NCBI RefSeq assembly: GCF_000230995.2
Contig: NC_019973.1
Location: forward strand, 1,750,001 to 1,814,000
Reading direction: 5' to 3'
Source: Mesorhizobium australicum WSM2073
GTDB lineage: Bacteria > Pseudomonadota > Alphaproteobacteria > Rhizobiales > Rhizobiaceae
DNA length: 64,000 bases
The stretch's first letter is position 1, and every line of letters starts with the position of its first letter. The translations under genes and the position numbers were made by a program. Positions 27,472 through 35,510 of this stretch are shown here, in pieces. The notes under the pieces are model-generated. The model worked only from the letters and a program-made list of their open reading frames with translations, ran no database searches and had not been told where the DNA came from.

Positions 27472-27683
27472 CTATTTCGGCGGGTAGGTCTCGTAAGGCG
27501 TGTCGTTGATCAGCAGGATCACGCATTCCGTCTCCGAGAGGCAGGCGTCGTCATGCATCTCATTGGCCTTCTGGGTCCAGTAGGAGCCAGGTGGCAGTTC
27601 GACCTTGGTCGCCTCACCGCCAGTTGCCGGGGACTTTCAGCAAGGTTCCGGCAGCGCCTTTGGCCCTTTCGCCCCACAATGGT
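27472..27683 (-). pseudogene. Cupin gene remnant, frameshifted C-terminal fragment
   Basis: Minus-strand translation gives GPLWGERAKGAAGTLLKVPG, then after a frame change near 27612 ELPPGSYWTQKANEMHDDAC and LLINDTPYETYPPK before TAG at 27474. This reads as the C-terminal part of a cupin protein with a frameshift and no N-terminus. It abuts an MFS fragment on the other strand. Confidence 0.65.
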
Positions 27684-27915
27684 CCCAAGCGTGCCGGTAG
27701 AGCTGCAGAGCTGGCTGGTGCGGGCAGCGCCCGACCAGGCTGAAAGCGCCGGTGGCCGGATGGTGGCGAGCTTCCAGGTAGCGATTGCGATGGGCGCCGT
27801 CTTCGGCGGGCTGCTGGTCGACCATGCCGGTGTCGGCAGCGCGTTTGCCTATTGCGGCGCCGCGACGCTGCTGGCGGCCATCGTGGTGTTCCTGCGCGGC
27901 CCACAGGCCGAATAG
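27679..27915 (+). pseudogene. MFS transporter remnant, C-terminal fragment
   Basis: The 78 residues from 27679 (VPVELQSWLVRAAPDQAESAG, then two membrane segments ending in FLRGPQAE) match the last two helices of a DHA1-type MFS efflux permease. No upstream part of the protein is present, so it is a truncated remnant. With the neighbouring cupin fragment it marks an old deletion or rearrangement junction near 27680. Confidence 0.65.
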
Positions 27916-27953
27916 TCTCTCGCAACGGCCACCGATAGGGGATGATGGGAAGC

Positions 27954-28301
27954 TTAGACGGCCCGCCCGTCGAACTCGAAGATCGACAAGGTGGACGGGT
28001 CGGGACCGATGACGCAATTGATGTTGATGTAGGCGCTGCGTTCGCCGCCTTCGCTGGTGTCCTCGGCAAAAGGATGGATGCCGCAGGTTCGGCAGAAGCG
28101 GTGCGCTATCTTCGTTTCGCCGAATGTGTAGCGGCCGAGGTCATCGCCCCAGGCGACGAGCGTAAGCTTGTCGTGTGGCACGGCCCATAGCAGCGCACCC
28201 TTGCGGGCGCAGATCGAGCAATTGCAGCGCACGACGCCCTCAAGTTCGCCCTCCACCTCGAACGCAACCTTGCCGCAATGGCAGCTGCCTTTGTACAGCA
28301 T
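27954..28301 (-). CDS. GFA family protein (CENP-V/glutathione-dependent formaldehyde-activating fold)
   Basis: 115-aa zinc protein of the GFA/CENP-V family. The zinc cysteines are visible: CHCGKVAFEV at residues 8-17, CNCSICAR near 28-35, and FCRTCG near 70-75. Despite the family name, most members have no proven glutathione-formaldehyde activity. Monocistronic, convergent with the MFS remnant and divergent from the amidase. Function not assigned. Confidence 0.9.
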   Translation of the reverse strand: MLYKGSCHCGKVAFEVEGELEGVVRCNCSICARKGALLWAVPHDKLTLVAWGDDLGRYTFGETKIAHRFCRTCGIHPFAEDTSEGGERSAYININCVIGPDPSTLSIFEFDGRAV

Positions 28302-28416
28302 CAGTATCTTCCTGTCGCTGGCAGGTGCAAAGGCACGCTGGCCGGGTTATCCCTTCTGCAGTCCCAACGGCTGCTTGCCTTAAAGACGTTCCATCCTGGC
28401 GGAGTCCGACACCAAC

Positions 28417-29748
28417 ATGCAACCAATCCGCGACCGCCTCGAAATCATCCTGTCACGTCTTGCCAACCGTGCGGCGGACGAGAAGGTCTTTACGAAGCTC
28501 TATGCCGAAGCGGCGCGGGTCGCGGCTGACGCCAGCGATGCCCGCAAAAGAGTGGGCGTGACACTCGGCCCGCTCGACGGCACCATTGTCTCGATCAAGG
28601 ACCTGTTCGATGTCGCCGGCGAGCCGACCACGGCCGGGTCGCTGATGCGCAAGACCGCCGCGCCGGCACAGCGCGACGCCGCCATCGTCAGCCGGCTTCG
28701 GCAAGCCGGTGCGGTCGTCATCGGCAAGACCAACATGACCGAGTTCGCCTTCACCGCGATCGGCGACAACATGCATTACGGCACGCCAGGCAACGCCGTT
28801 GATGCCAGCCGCATTCCAGGCGGGTCGTCCTCGGGCGCCGGCGTGTCCGTAGGCGAGGGGACGAGCGACATCTCGATCGGCTCCGACACCGGCGGCTCGA
28901 TCCGCATTCCGGCGGCGCTCAACGGCGTCGTCGGTTTCAAGCCGACTGCACGGCGCGTCCCGCTCTCTGGCACCTTTCCGCTTTCGGGCACTTTGGACTC
29001 GGTCGGACCGCTTGCCCGAACCGTCTCGATATGCGCCGCCGCCGACGCGGTGATGGCCGGCGAAGCGCCGAAGGAGTTGGTGGCCATTCCACTCGCCGGG
29101 CTTCGCATCGGCATTCCGCGCGGCGTTCTTTTCGGCGACACGGAAGGCGAGGTTGGATCCGCCTTCGAGTATTGTCTTGGCAAGATCGAACAGGCTGGCG
29201 CACACATTACGGATCTGTCGATCGACGACATGATCGCGGATCTACGCGCGGCCACCAGGCGCGGATCGATCGCGGCGATGGAGGGCGCGGAAGTGCATGC
29301 CGACTGGCTGGCGACAGGCGCATCCGTGCCGGTCGACCCGCATGTCAGCGGGCCATTGTCGCGGGCGGCGCTGCTGCCGACGCCGGTCTATATCAGGGCG
29401 CTCCGCCGCCGTGCCGCGCTGGCCGCCGCCATGGATGAGCGGCTGGCATCGGTTGACGTGCTGGCGTTGCCAGCCACACCGGTGACGGCGCCGGCCATCG
29501 CTTCCATGGCCGAGGATGCCGAGTTGCGTGACCGCACCGAAGGCCTGCTGCTGCGCAACACCCAGGTCGCCAACCAGTTCGACCTTTGTGCGATCTCGTT
29601 GCCGATGCCGGGGCCATCGCTGCCAATGGGGCTGATGCTCGTGGCGCGCAATGGCCATGACCGGCATCTGCTGCGGATCGCCGTGTCGGTGGAGAGGCTG
29701 CTGGGGGTTGATCGGCAGCGAGTCATGGATGACGGATCAGTGCGATGA
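28417..29748 (+). CDS. Amidase signature family protein
   Basis: 443-aa amidase. The catalytic triad is complete: K61 in SIKDLF, the cis-serine in GGSSSG (137-139) and the nucleophile S161 in GSDTGGS. It resembles the GatA/amidase group, but no gatB/gatC neighbours are present, so it acts on a small amide rather than Gln-tRNA. No signal peptide. Its last 12 bp overlap the convergent gene at 29737. Substrate unknown. Confidence 0.92.
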   Translation: MQPIRDRLEIILSRLANRAADEKVFTKLYAEAARVAADASDARKRVGVTLGPLDGTIVSIKDLFDVAGEPTTAGSLMRKTAAPAQRDAAIVSRLRQAGAVVIGKTNMTEFAFTAIGDNMHYGTPGNAVDASRIPGGSSSGAGVSVGEGTSDISIGSDTGGSIRIPAALNGVVGFKPTARRVPLSGTFPLSGTLDSVGPLARTVSICAAADAVMAGEAPKELVAIPLAGLRIGIPRGVLFGDTEGEVGSAFEYCLGKIEQAGAHITDLSIDDMIADLRAATRRGSIAAMEGAEVHADWLATGASVPVDPHVSGPLSRAALLPTPVYIRALRRRAALAAAMDERLASVDVLALPATPVTAPAIASMAEDAELRDRTEGLLLRNTQVANQFDLCAISLPMPGPSLPMGLMLVARNGHDRHLLRIAVSVERLLGVDRQRVMDDGSVR

Positions 29749-30126
29749 ACAGTGCTTGCGTTCGCCGTCCTTGGCGGTGCGCACGATGCGGGTCGCGACC
29801 AGCCAAGGCAGGCTGTATTCCTTGCCGGTGAAGGTCTGGATGCGGTGCTCGATCGAGCCTCTGACCACGATCTTTCCGCTATAAAGCACGTCGGGCTGGG
29901 CCGTTATCGCCTCGTCGGCCTGCGGCAATCCGCTGGTGTCGATCGACACGCCCTTGGTGATGGTGCCGGTGGCAAGGTCGAGCGCGCTGTTCGACGGGCA
30001 GGGCGCCTTGAAGCAGCGTAGTCCGTTGTCGCAATAGACATAGCTGCTCTCGGCCGCTGCGAATGCCGGCAAGGTGCAGATGGACGAAGTTGCGACAATC
30101 AGAACTGCAAGGCGAAGACCGGACAT
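29737..30126 (-). CDS. Hypothetical secreted protein
   Basis: 129-aa protein with a Sec signal peptide (about residues 1-24, ending PAFAAAE). The mature part has cysteines in YCDNGLRCFKAPCPSNSA, suggesting disulfides, and no catalytic motif that I recognise. ATG 30126 fits the signal peptide start; a TTG nine bases upstream is an alternative. The domain resembles small periplasmic hypothetical proteins of Rhizobiales. Function not assigned. Confidence 0.75.
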   Translation of the reverse strand: MSGLRLAVLIVATSSICTLPAFAAAESSYVYCDNGLRCFKAPCPSNSALDLATGTITKGVSIDTSGLPQADEAITAQPDVLYSGKIVVRGSIEHRIQTFTGKEYSLPWLVATRIVRTAKDGERKHCSSH

Positions 30127-30166
30127 GGCTCGCAACGTCGCGGAGAATTGGGGCGAAACCGCGATG

Positions 30167-31159
30167 CTATATCTGCGCCGGAAAGCGACGCCGGTAGTGA
30201 TCGACCACTTCTGGATTGCGCAGATTGACCGGCAGTTTGCCCGCCAGCACCAGCAAGGCTTCGCCGGCCGCGCCGACGCCCATGCGCATCATCGATTCCT
30301 CGGTAATCCCCGCCATATGCGGGGTGACGATGACGTTGTCGAAGCCGAAATAGGGATGGTTTGGCGGCAGCGGCTGCGTCGAGAAAACGTCGAGCGCGGC
30401 GCCGCCGATGCGACGCCCCCGCAAGGCCTCGATCAGCGCGTCGTCATCGACGACCGGCCCGCGCGACACGTTGATCAGCAGTGCGTTGGGTTTCATGCGG
30501 GCGATGCGTTCGCGGCTGATCAGGCCGCGCGTTTCCGGCGTCAGCGGACAGCAGAGCACGATGATGTCGCTCTGCTCGACCAGCGCGTCGATCGACAGGA
30601 AGCCGACCTTTTCCGGCGCCGGCTGCATGCTGCGTGTCGTTGCCACCACTTTGAGATCGAAGCCGTGTGCGGCGATGTGGCCGACCGCCTGCCCGACGGC
30701 GCCGAGACCAACAATGCCGATGGTCTTGCCGGCGAGTTCGATGTTGGCATTGGCGTGCTCGCGTCCGGCCAGCCAGCCCTTGGCGCGCAGGTCGCGGTCG
30801 ACCCGGCGGAACTGCCGCAGCAGTGCAAGCGCGGTGAACATGACATGCTCGGCCACCGAGCGGGCATTGGCCGCCGGCACGTTGGCCACGAGCACGCCGG
30901 CCGCCGCGGCCGCTTCCATCGGGATCATGTCGAGACCGGCGCCATGGCGGATCGCGGCCCTCAGCTTCCATGCACCCTCGAACAGCGCCGGCGGCAGCGG
31001 CGCCCGCACGATGACGATGTCGGCATCCTTGGCCTCCCCCGCCAATGTGCCGGGGTCGAGCGCCGAAGCGATGACCAGCTGGCCGGCGCCGGCCAGCTTG
31101 GCCGTGGCGCGCGGGTGCAGCGGATGCGTCGACAGGATCTTTGGCACGGTCTGGGTCAC
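30167..31159 (-). CDS. D-isomer-specific 2-hydroxyacid dehydrogenase
   Basis: 330-aa NAD-dependent dehydrogenase. Nucleotide motif GIVGLGAVGQAVG near residue 148; the catalytic Arg in LINVSRGPVVDD; Glu in the RGRRIGGAALDVF region; His in TPHMAGIT. GTG start at 31159, two bases after the regulator's stop, so it is in an operon with the FadR-type regulator and enolase-superfamily gene. Likely reduces or oxidises a 2-keto/2-hydroxy acid produced in sugar-acid breakdown (hydroxypyruvate, tartronate and related compounds). Confidence 0.92.
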   Translation of the reverse strand: MTQTVPKILSTHPLHPRATAKLAGAGQLVIASALDPGTLAGEAKDADIVIVRAPLPPALFEGAWKLRAAIRHGAGLDMIPMEAAAAAGVLVANVPAANARSVAEHVMFTALALLRQFRRVDRDLRAKGWLAGREHANANIELAGKTIGIVGLGAVGQAVGHIAAHGFDLKVVATTRSMQPAPEKVGFLSIDALVEQSDIIVLCCPLTPETRGLISRERIARMKPNALLINVSRGPVVDDDALIEALRGRRIGGAALDVFSTQPLPPNHPYFGFDNVIVTPHMAGITEESMMRMGVGAAGEALLVLAGKLPVNLRNPEVVDHYRRRFPAQI

Positions 31160-31161
31160 GG

Positions 31162-31881
31162 TCAGGCCTTTTCGAGTGCCGCGCCCGCGGGCGAAGCCGC
31201 CATGCCGCCCTCGATCAGGCCCTTCCAGTAGCTTTCCGCGCCCTGCAGATGGGCGCTCATGAGCGCCTGGGCGAGATTGCCGTCGCGGCGCAGCAGCGCC
31301 TCGTAGATCTGCACGTGCTCGGCATGCGAGCGCACGCTGCGTTCAGGATCGTTGAAATAGATCGGCAGGCGCTGCTCGCCCATCAGATAGTAGACGCTGC
31401 AGATGTTGTGGAAGACGCTGTTCTTGGTGGCGCGCACGATCTCGAGGTGAAACTCGCGGTCTTCCTTGGCCAGACCTTCGCCAGCTGCGATGCGGTCTTC
31501 CGAGGCTTTGAGGATTTCGCGCAGGCGCTCGAAATTCTCCTCGGTGGCGCGCGAGCAGGCAAGCTCGGCGGCCTTGATCTCATGGATCTTACGCAACTCG
31601 ACCGTTTCATAGATCTGCAAGGGATCGAGCGGCAGGCCGGCACGTGCGAACAGCGCCAGCGCCTCGACGCTGGCCTGCTTGGTGTCGATGTAGATGCCGG
31701 ACTTGGCGCGGCGCTCGACGATGCGCATGGCCTCGAGGATGGCGAGCGCTTCGCGGATCTGGCCACGGCTGACGCCGAAATGCTCGGCCAGCTCGCGTTC
31801 CGACGGCGTGCGGCCGCTCTCCTTGTCCGAGTGGGAGAACAGATAGGCGGCGAGTTCCGCGAGAAGGTTCTTTTCTTTCAT
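31162..31881 (-). CDS. GntR family regulator, FadR/FCD subfamily
   Basis: 239-aa regulator. The winged helix is at about residues 5-70 (RTPSERELAEHFGVSRGQIR recognition region) and the FCD effector domain covers about 85-225, with the metal-type His residues in EFHLEIV and SHAEHVQIYEAL. ATG 31881 gives the canonical start; a longer frame upstream is the shadow of the enolase gene. It lies between the dehydrogenase and the enolase-superfamily gene, spacing 2 bp on each side. FadR-type regulators bind TGGT-N3-ACCA palindromes, which occur in three promoter regions of this window. Confidence 0.92.
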   Translation of the reverse strand: MKEKNLLAELAAYLFSHSDKESGRTPSERELAEHFGVSRGQIREALAILEAMRIVERRAKSGIYIDTKQASVEALALFARAGLPLDPLQIYETVELRKIHEIKAAELACSRATEENFERLREILKASEDRIAAGEGLAKEDREFHLEIVRATKNSVFHNICSVYYLMGEQRLPIYFNDPERSVRSHAEHVQIYEALLRRDGNLAQALMSAHLQGAESYWKGLIEGGMAASPAGAALEKA

Positions 31882-31883
31882 CG

Positions 31884-33053
31884 TCAATTGCGTTGCGCGT
31901 GCGCCTCCAGGAATCGCTCCGAAACGGTGAATCCCAGTCCGGGCTTTTCCGGGATCGCTATCATACCGTCCTGGGCTTCGACAGTCTCTTCGACCAGATC
32001 GTGGATCATCGGGTTGGCGCCGAGCGAATACTCGACGGTGAAACTCGAAGGCGACGCGGCGCAGACATGCAGCCCGGCGAAGAAGCAGGGCGCGCCGGCC
32101 CACAGATGCGGCGCAAAGCGCAAATTGAAGGCGCTGGCGATGGTGCCGATCTTCATCGCCTCGCTGATACCGCCACAGAAGGCAGGATCGGGCTGGAAGA
32201 TGTCGGCGGCCTTGAGAACGGCGAGATCGCGGAAGGCATAGCGTGTCGCCTCGCTTTCGCCGGTGGCGATCGGAACGGCGCCGGAGGCGCGCACTTCGGC
32301 CATGCCTAGCTTATCGTCGGCGATAACAGGCTCCTCGAACCAGGCGAGATCGAGGTCGTTGACGAGATGGATGAAGCGTTTGGCTTCCGCTACCGTATAG
32401 GTGCCATGGGCGTCGACCATCAGCTCGATGTCGGGGCCGAGGGCCTGGCGCGCGGCGCGCACGCGGGCGGCGGAAACATGTGCCGCGCCGTCCATGGCGC
32501 CGACCCGCATCTTCAACGCCTTGAAGCCGCCTTTGGCGATATAGGATTTCAATTGCTCGCCGATGGAATCGGCGGAGGCCCAGCCGCCCGAGGCATAGGC
32601 CTGCATGCGATCGACCTTGCGGCCGCCGAGGAGCCGCCAGACCGGCTGGCCCAGCGACTTGCCCAGGATGTCCCAGAGCGCGATATCGACCGCGCTGATG
32701 GCGGCGACGCTCATGCCACGCCGCGCCAGTTGTGGCATGGCGTGGCCGGCGCGGGCGGCGCTCTCATGGCGCACGCCGTTGTAGAGCATCTCCCAGATGA
32801 CTCCGATGTCGGCCGGATCGCGGCCGATCAACTGCGGCCCGACCTCGTGATTCAGCATGTGAACGAGTGCGCCGTAGCTGCCGGCACTGCCGGCCGCGTT
32901 CTTGCCTTCGCCCCAGCCGACCAGCCCGTCATCGGTTTCGACGCGCAGGATGGCGGCGTCGAAGGTCGTCACCTGGCCGAAGTCGCTGCGATGCTGCTTC
33001 GCGGCTTCGATCGGCACGCGGACCCACCAGGCCTGGACTGTCTTGATGCGCAT
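31884..33053 (-). CDS. Enolase superfamily (mandelate racemase/muconate lactonizing type)
   Basis: 389-aa enzyme with a capping domain (1-125) and TIM barrel. The acid/base and metal ligands are present: K181-M-R183 on strand 2, D214, E240, E266 and H316. The K-x-R pattern instead of K-x-K and the His at strand 7 place it near sugar-acid dehydratases of the mandelate racemase group, but the exact substrate cannot be read. Operon with the FadR-type regulator and 2-hydroxyacid dehydrogenase. Confidence 0.9.
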   Translation of the reverse strand: MRIKTVQAWWVRVPIEAAKQHRSDFGQVTTFDAAILRVETDDGLVGWGEGKNAAGSAGSYGALVHMLNHEVGPQLIGRDPADIGVIWEMLYNGVRHESAARAGHAMPQLARRGMSVAAISAVDIALWDILGKSLGQPVWRLLGGRKVDRMQAYASGGWASADSIGEQLKSYIAKGGFKALKMRVGAMDGAAHVSAARVRAARQALGPDIELMVDAHGTYTVAEAKRFIHLVNDLDLAWFEEPVIADDKLGMAEVRASGAVPIATGESEATRYAFRDLAVLKAADIFQPDPAFCGGISEAMKIGTIASAFNLRFAPHLWAGAPCFFAGLHVCAASPSSFTVEYSLGANPMIHDLVEETVEAQDGMIAIPEKPGLGFTVSERFLEAHAQRN

Positions 33054-33113
33054 ATTTTTCCCCAGCCCTGCCGCCGGTCGGGGCGGAAGGACAAATTTCC
33101 CAGCGGCAGTCGA

Positions 33114-34001
33114 CTATTTGATCAGCGGCAGCAGTGTTTCGGCGGTGATGCGCATCTGGTCGGTGTAGAATTTCTCGGTCAGCACGCTGGAGCCATGGTC
33201 CTGGATGAACTTCAGCTGCTCGGGCGAGATATCGACCGGATGGCGCTCGACCATGTCGGGATAGGGTGCTGCCGGCGTGCGGTCGACCGGGGCGACGAAC
33301 TCGTTGGTCAGTGCGCCGTCGTAGCCGACTTCCTTCAAGGTGGCGACGATCCTTGGCCAGTCGATCTGGCCGAGGCCGGCGGCAAAGCGGTTGTTGTCGG
33401 CGACATGGAAGTCGAACAGGCGCTTTCCGACCTGGCGGATAGCGTCATGCACGTTAAATTCCTCCATGTGGATGTGGTAGGCGTCGAGGCAGACGCCGCA
33501 TTCGGGGCTGACCGCGTCAGCCAGCGCCAGCGCCTGGGCGCCGCGGTTGAACAGATAGGTTTCGAAGCGGTTGAGCGGTTCGACGGCGATCTTGACCCCG
33601 ACCTTCTTAGCGTGGGTGAAACATTCGCGGGTCGCGTCGACCACCCACTTCCATTCCTCTTCCTCGGTACCGTCCGGGACCACCTTGCCGACGGTTGCCG
33701 GAACCAGCGTGATGATCTCGCCATCGAGTTCGCCGACCATCGTCAGCACGTCCTTGACGTATTGCACGGAGCGCTCGCGCTGGCCCTGGTCCCTGGCGGC
33801 GAGGTTGCGTTCACCCAGCATCAAGGTCACCGCGCCCCAGCAGCGGATGCCATGCTCCTTCAGCAGCGCCCGTGTCTCCTTGGTCTTGTACTGCGCGGGC
33901 TCGCCGGAAATCTCGATCGACTCATAGCCGAATTTCTTGATGCGCTTCAGCGTCGTCTCAAGCGGTTCCGCGCGCATCCAGTTGTGCGTCGAAAGATGCA
34001 T
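33114..34001 (-). CDS. Sugar phosphate isomerase/epimerase family TIM barrel
   Basis: 295-aa protein of the AP-endonuclease family 2 (xylose-isomerase-like) TIM barrel. Likely metal ligands are the Glu in VEPLNRFE, the Asp/His pair in CLDAYHIHMEE and the His in DFHVADNNR. ATG 34001 follows GGAAGGA. Members are hydroxypyruvate/tagatose isomerases, inosose dehydratases or 3-keto-sugar enzymes. First gene in a minus-strand run with the enolase-superfamily enzyme, divergent from a second isomerase at 34402 whose promoter region holds two palindromic sites. Confidence 0.88.
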   Translation of the reverse strand: MHLSTHNWMRAEPLETTLKRIKKFGYESIEISGEPAQYKTKETRALLKEHGIRCWGAVTLMLGERNLAARDQGQRERSVQYVKDVLTMVGELDGEIITLVPATVGKVVPDGTEEEEWKWVVDATRECFTHAKKVGVKIAVEPLNRFETYLFNRGAQALALADAVSPECGVCLDAYHIHMEEFNVHDAIRQVGKRLFDFHVADNNRFAAGLGQIDWPRIVATLKEVGYDGALTNEFVAPVDRTPAAPYPDMVERHPVDISPEQLKFIQDHGSSVLTEKFYTDQMRITAETLLPLIK

Positions 34002-34104
34002 GGTCTGTCCTTCCCAGATTCGTCCGTATGGTTTGCCTGCGACATGCATCGCCGGAAGACGATGCAAGGGTTCCTCCCCAAGGCATCCCCAGCCTTTTAC
34101 TGCA

Positions 34105-34121
34105 AACTGGTTAGACCAATT
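34105..34121. promoter_or_regulatory. Operator-like palindrome AACTGGT-TAG-ACCAATT
   Basis: Seven-base arms with one mismatch. The form is close to the lactate/pyruvate GntR operators (AATTGGT-N3-ACCAATT). It lies 104 bp upstream of the minus-strand isomerase start. Confidence 0.6.
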
Positions 34122-34286
34122 GGGTCTGAAATGAGGTCTACAGCAAATTCCTTGAGACGGCAACAACTGTGGCGACGCAACTTTCAGGGTGAATTAGTTT
34201 GTTGATTACATTGCAATATGTGCCGTTATTTTGGGCTTTCGGAGTGCCTTTTCGGCGCATTCCAAGGCTTGACCAGATTGCCTTAT

Positions 34287-34299
34287 TTGGTCATACCAG
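34287..34299. promoter_or_regulatory. Operator-like palindrome TTGGT-CAT-ACCAG
   Basis: TGGT-N3-ACCA core intact. It lies 103 bp upstream of the plus-strand isomerase start, so each of the two divergent genes has a site at nearly the same distance (104 and 103 bp). Confidence 0.55.
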
Positions 34300-34401
34300 A
34301 ATGGCGGTGTCGGCAGAGCGTCCGACGCGATAAAGACCAAAGTGACTGGCCCTGCTTTCATCAGGCGCTATGCTTGGTCGTGACAAACGAGGAGGATGCC
34401 G

Positions 34402-35457
34402 ATGCCGACGACAATGAAGGGCCCTGGACTGTTTCTGGCGCAGTTCGCGGGTGATGCCGCACCGTTCAATTCGCTGACGTCGATCACCAAATGGGCCGCC
34501 GGCCTCGGCTACAAGGGCGTGCAGATCCCGACCTGGGACGCGCGCCTGTTCGACCTCAAGAAGGCGGCGTCTTCCAAGGCCTATTGCGATGAGGTGAAGG
34601 GCATCTGCACTGACGCCGGGGTCGAGATCACCGAACTGTCGACCCATCTGCAGGGGCAATTGGTGGCGGTGCATCCGGCCTATGACGCGCAGATGGATGG
34701 GTTCGCGCCGCCGTCGGTGCACAACAACCCGAAGGCGAGACAAGAATGGGCTGTCGAACAGATGAAGTTCGGTGCCAAGGCATCGCGCAATCTCGGGCTG
34801 AATGTCTCGGTGTCGTTCACCGGCTCGCTGGCTTTCCCTTACCTCTATCCCTTTCCGCAGCGCCCCGCCGGACTGATCGAGGAGGCCTTCGGCGAACTCG
34901 GCAAACGCTGGAAGCCGATCCTCGACGCCTATGAAGACAATGGTGTCGATGTCGGCTACGAAATCCATCCTTCGGAGGACGTGTTCGACGGGGCGACCTT
35001 CGAGATGTTCCTCGACGCGGTCGGCGGCCACAAGCGCTGCAACATCAACTACGACCCTTCGCATTTCCTGCTGCAGCAACTCGATTATCTCGAATTCATC
35101 GACATCTATCACGAGCGGATCAAGGCTTTCCACGTCAAGGACGCCGAGTTCAATCCGACTGGACGGCAGGGCGTGTACTCCGGTTACCAGAGCTGGACGA
35201 ACCGCGCCGGCCGCTTCCGTTCGCTCGGCGACGGGCAAGTGGATTTCGGCGGCATCTTCTCCAAGTTGACCCAGTACAATTACGATTCGTGGGCGGTGCT
35301 GGAGTGGGAATGCTGCCTAAAGCATCCGGAGGATGGTGCGGCCGAAGGGGCGCCCTTCATCCAGCACCACATCATCCGGGTGACGGAGAAGGCATTCGAC
35401 GATTTCGCCGCCGGCACCACGGACAAGAAGCTGCTGCGCGCCATGATGGGAATTTGA
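34402..35457 (+). CDS. Sugar phosphate isomerase/epimerase family TIM barrel
   Basis: 351-aa xylose-isomerase-like TIM barrel, longer than the family average. Likely metal ligands: Glu in GYEIHPSED, Asp and His in NYDPSHFLLQ, His in AFHVKDAEF and Glu in VLEWECC. ATG 34402 lies 6 nt after GGAGG; ATG 34396 is adjacent to the site and less likely. It heads a plus-strand run with a Gfo/Idh/MocA dehydrogenase and a further isomerase, a combination also found in pathways that oxidise sugars to 3-keto forms and cleave them by elimination. Substrate unknown. Confidence 0.88.
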   Translation: MPTTMKGPGLFLAQFAGDAAPFNSLTSITKWAAGLGYKGVQIPTWDARLFDLKKAASSKAYCDEVKGICTDAGVEITELSTHLQGQLVAVHPAYDAQMDGFAPPSVHNNPKARQEWAVEQMKFGAKASRNLGLNVSVSFTGSLAFPYLYPFPQRPAGLIEEAFGELGKRWKPILDAYEDNGVDVGYEIHPSEDVFDGATFEMFLDAVGGHKRCNINYDPSHFLLQQLDYLEFIDIYHERIKAFHVKDAEFNPTGRQGVYSGYQSWTNRAGRFRSLGDGQVDFGGIFSKLTQYNYDSWAVLEWECCLKHPEDGAAEGAPFIQHHIIRVTEKAFDDFAAGTTDKKLLRAMMGI

Positions 35458-35510
35458 CACGGCTTTCCCTCTCCCTCGGGGGAGGGGTATCTCACACGAG
35501 GGAGAAAAAC

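Larger units (their letters stand above)
34002..34401. promoter_or_regulatory. 400-bp divergent promoter region between two isomerase genes
   Basis: No supported gene. It holds CTGGT-N3-ACCAG-type palindromes at 34105-34121 and 34287-34299 and a half-site TTGACCAG at 34269-34276. The stretch 34180-34260 is A/T-rich. GGAGG at 34391-34395 is the ribosome-binding site for the plus-strand gene. Confidence 0.6.

Noticed and set aside
28417..29748. GatA subunit of tRNA amidotransferase
   Set aside because: The triad is shared with GatA but gatB and gatC are not nearby and the length and context fit a stand-alone amidase.
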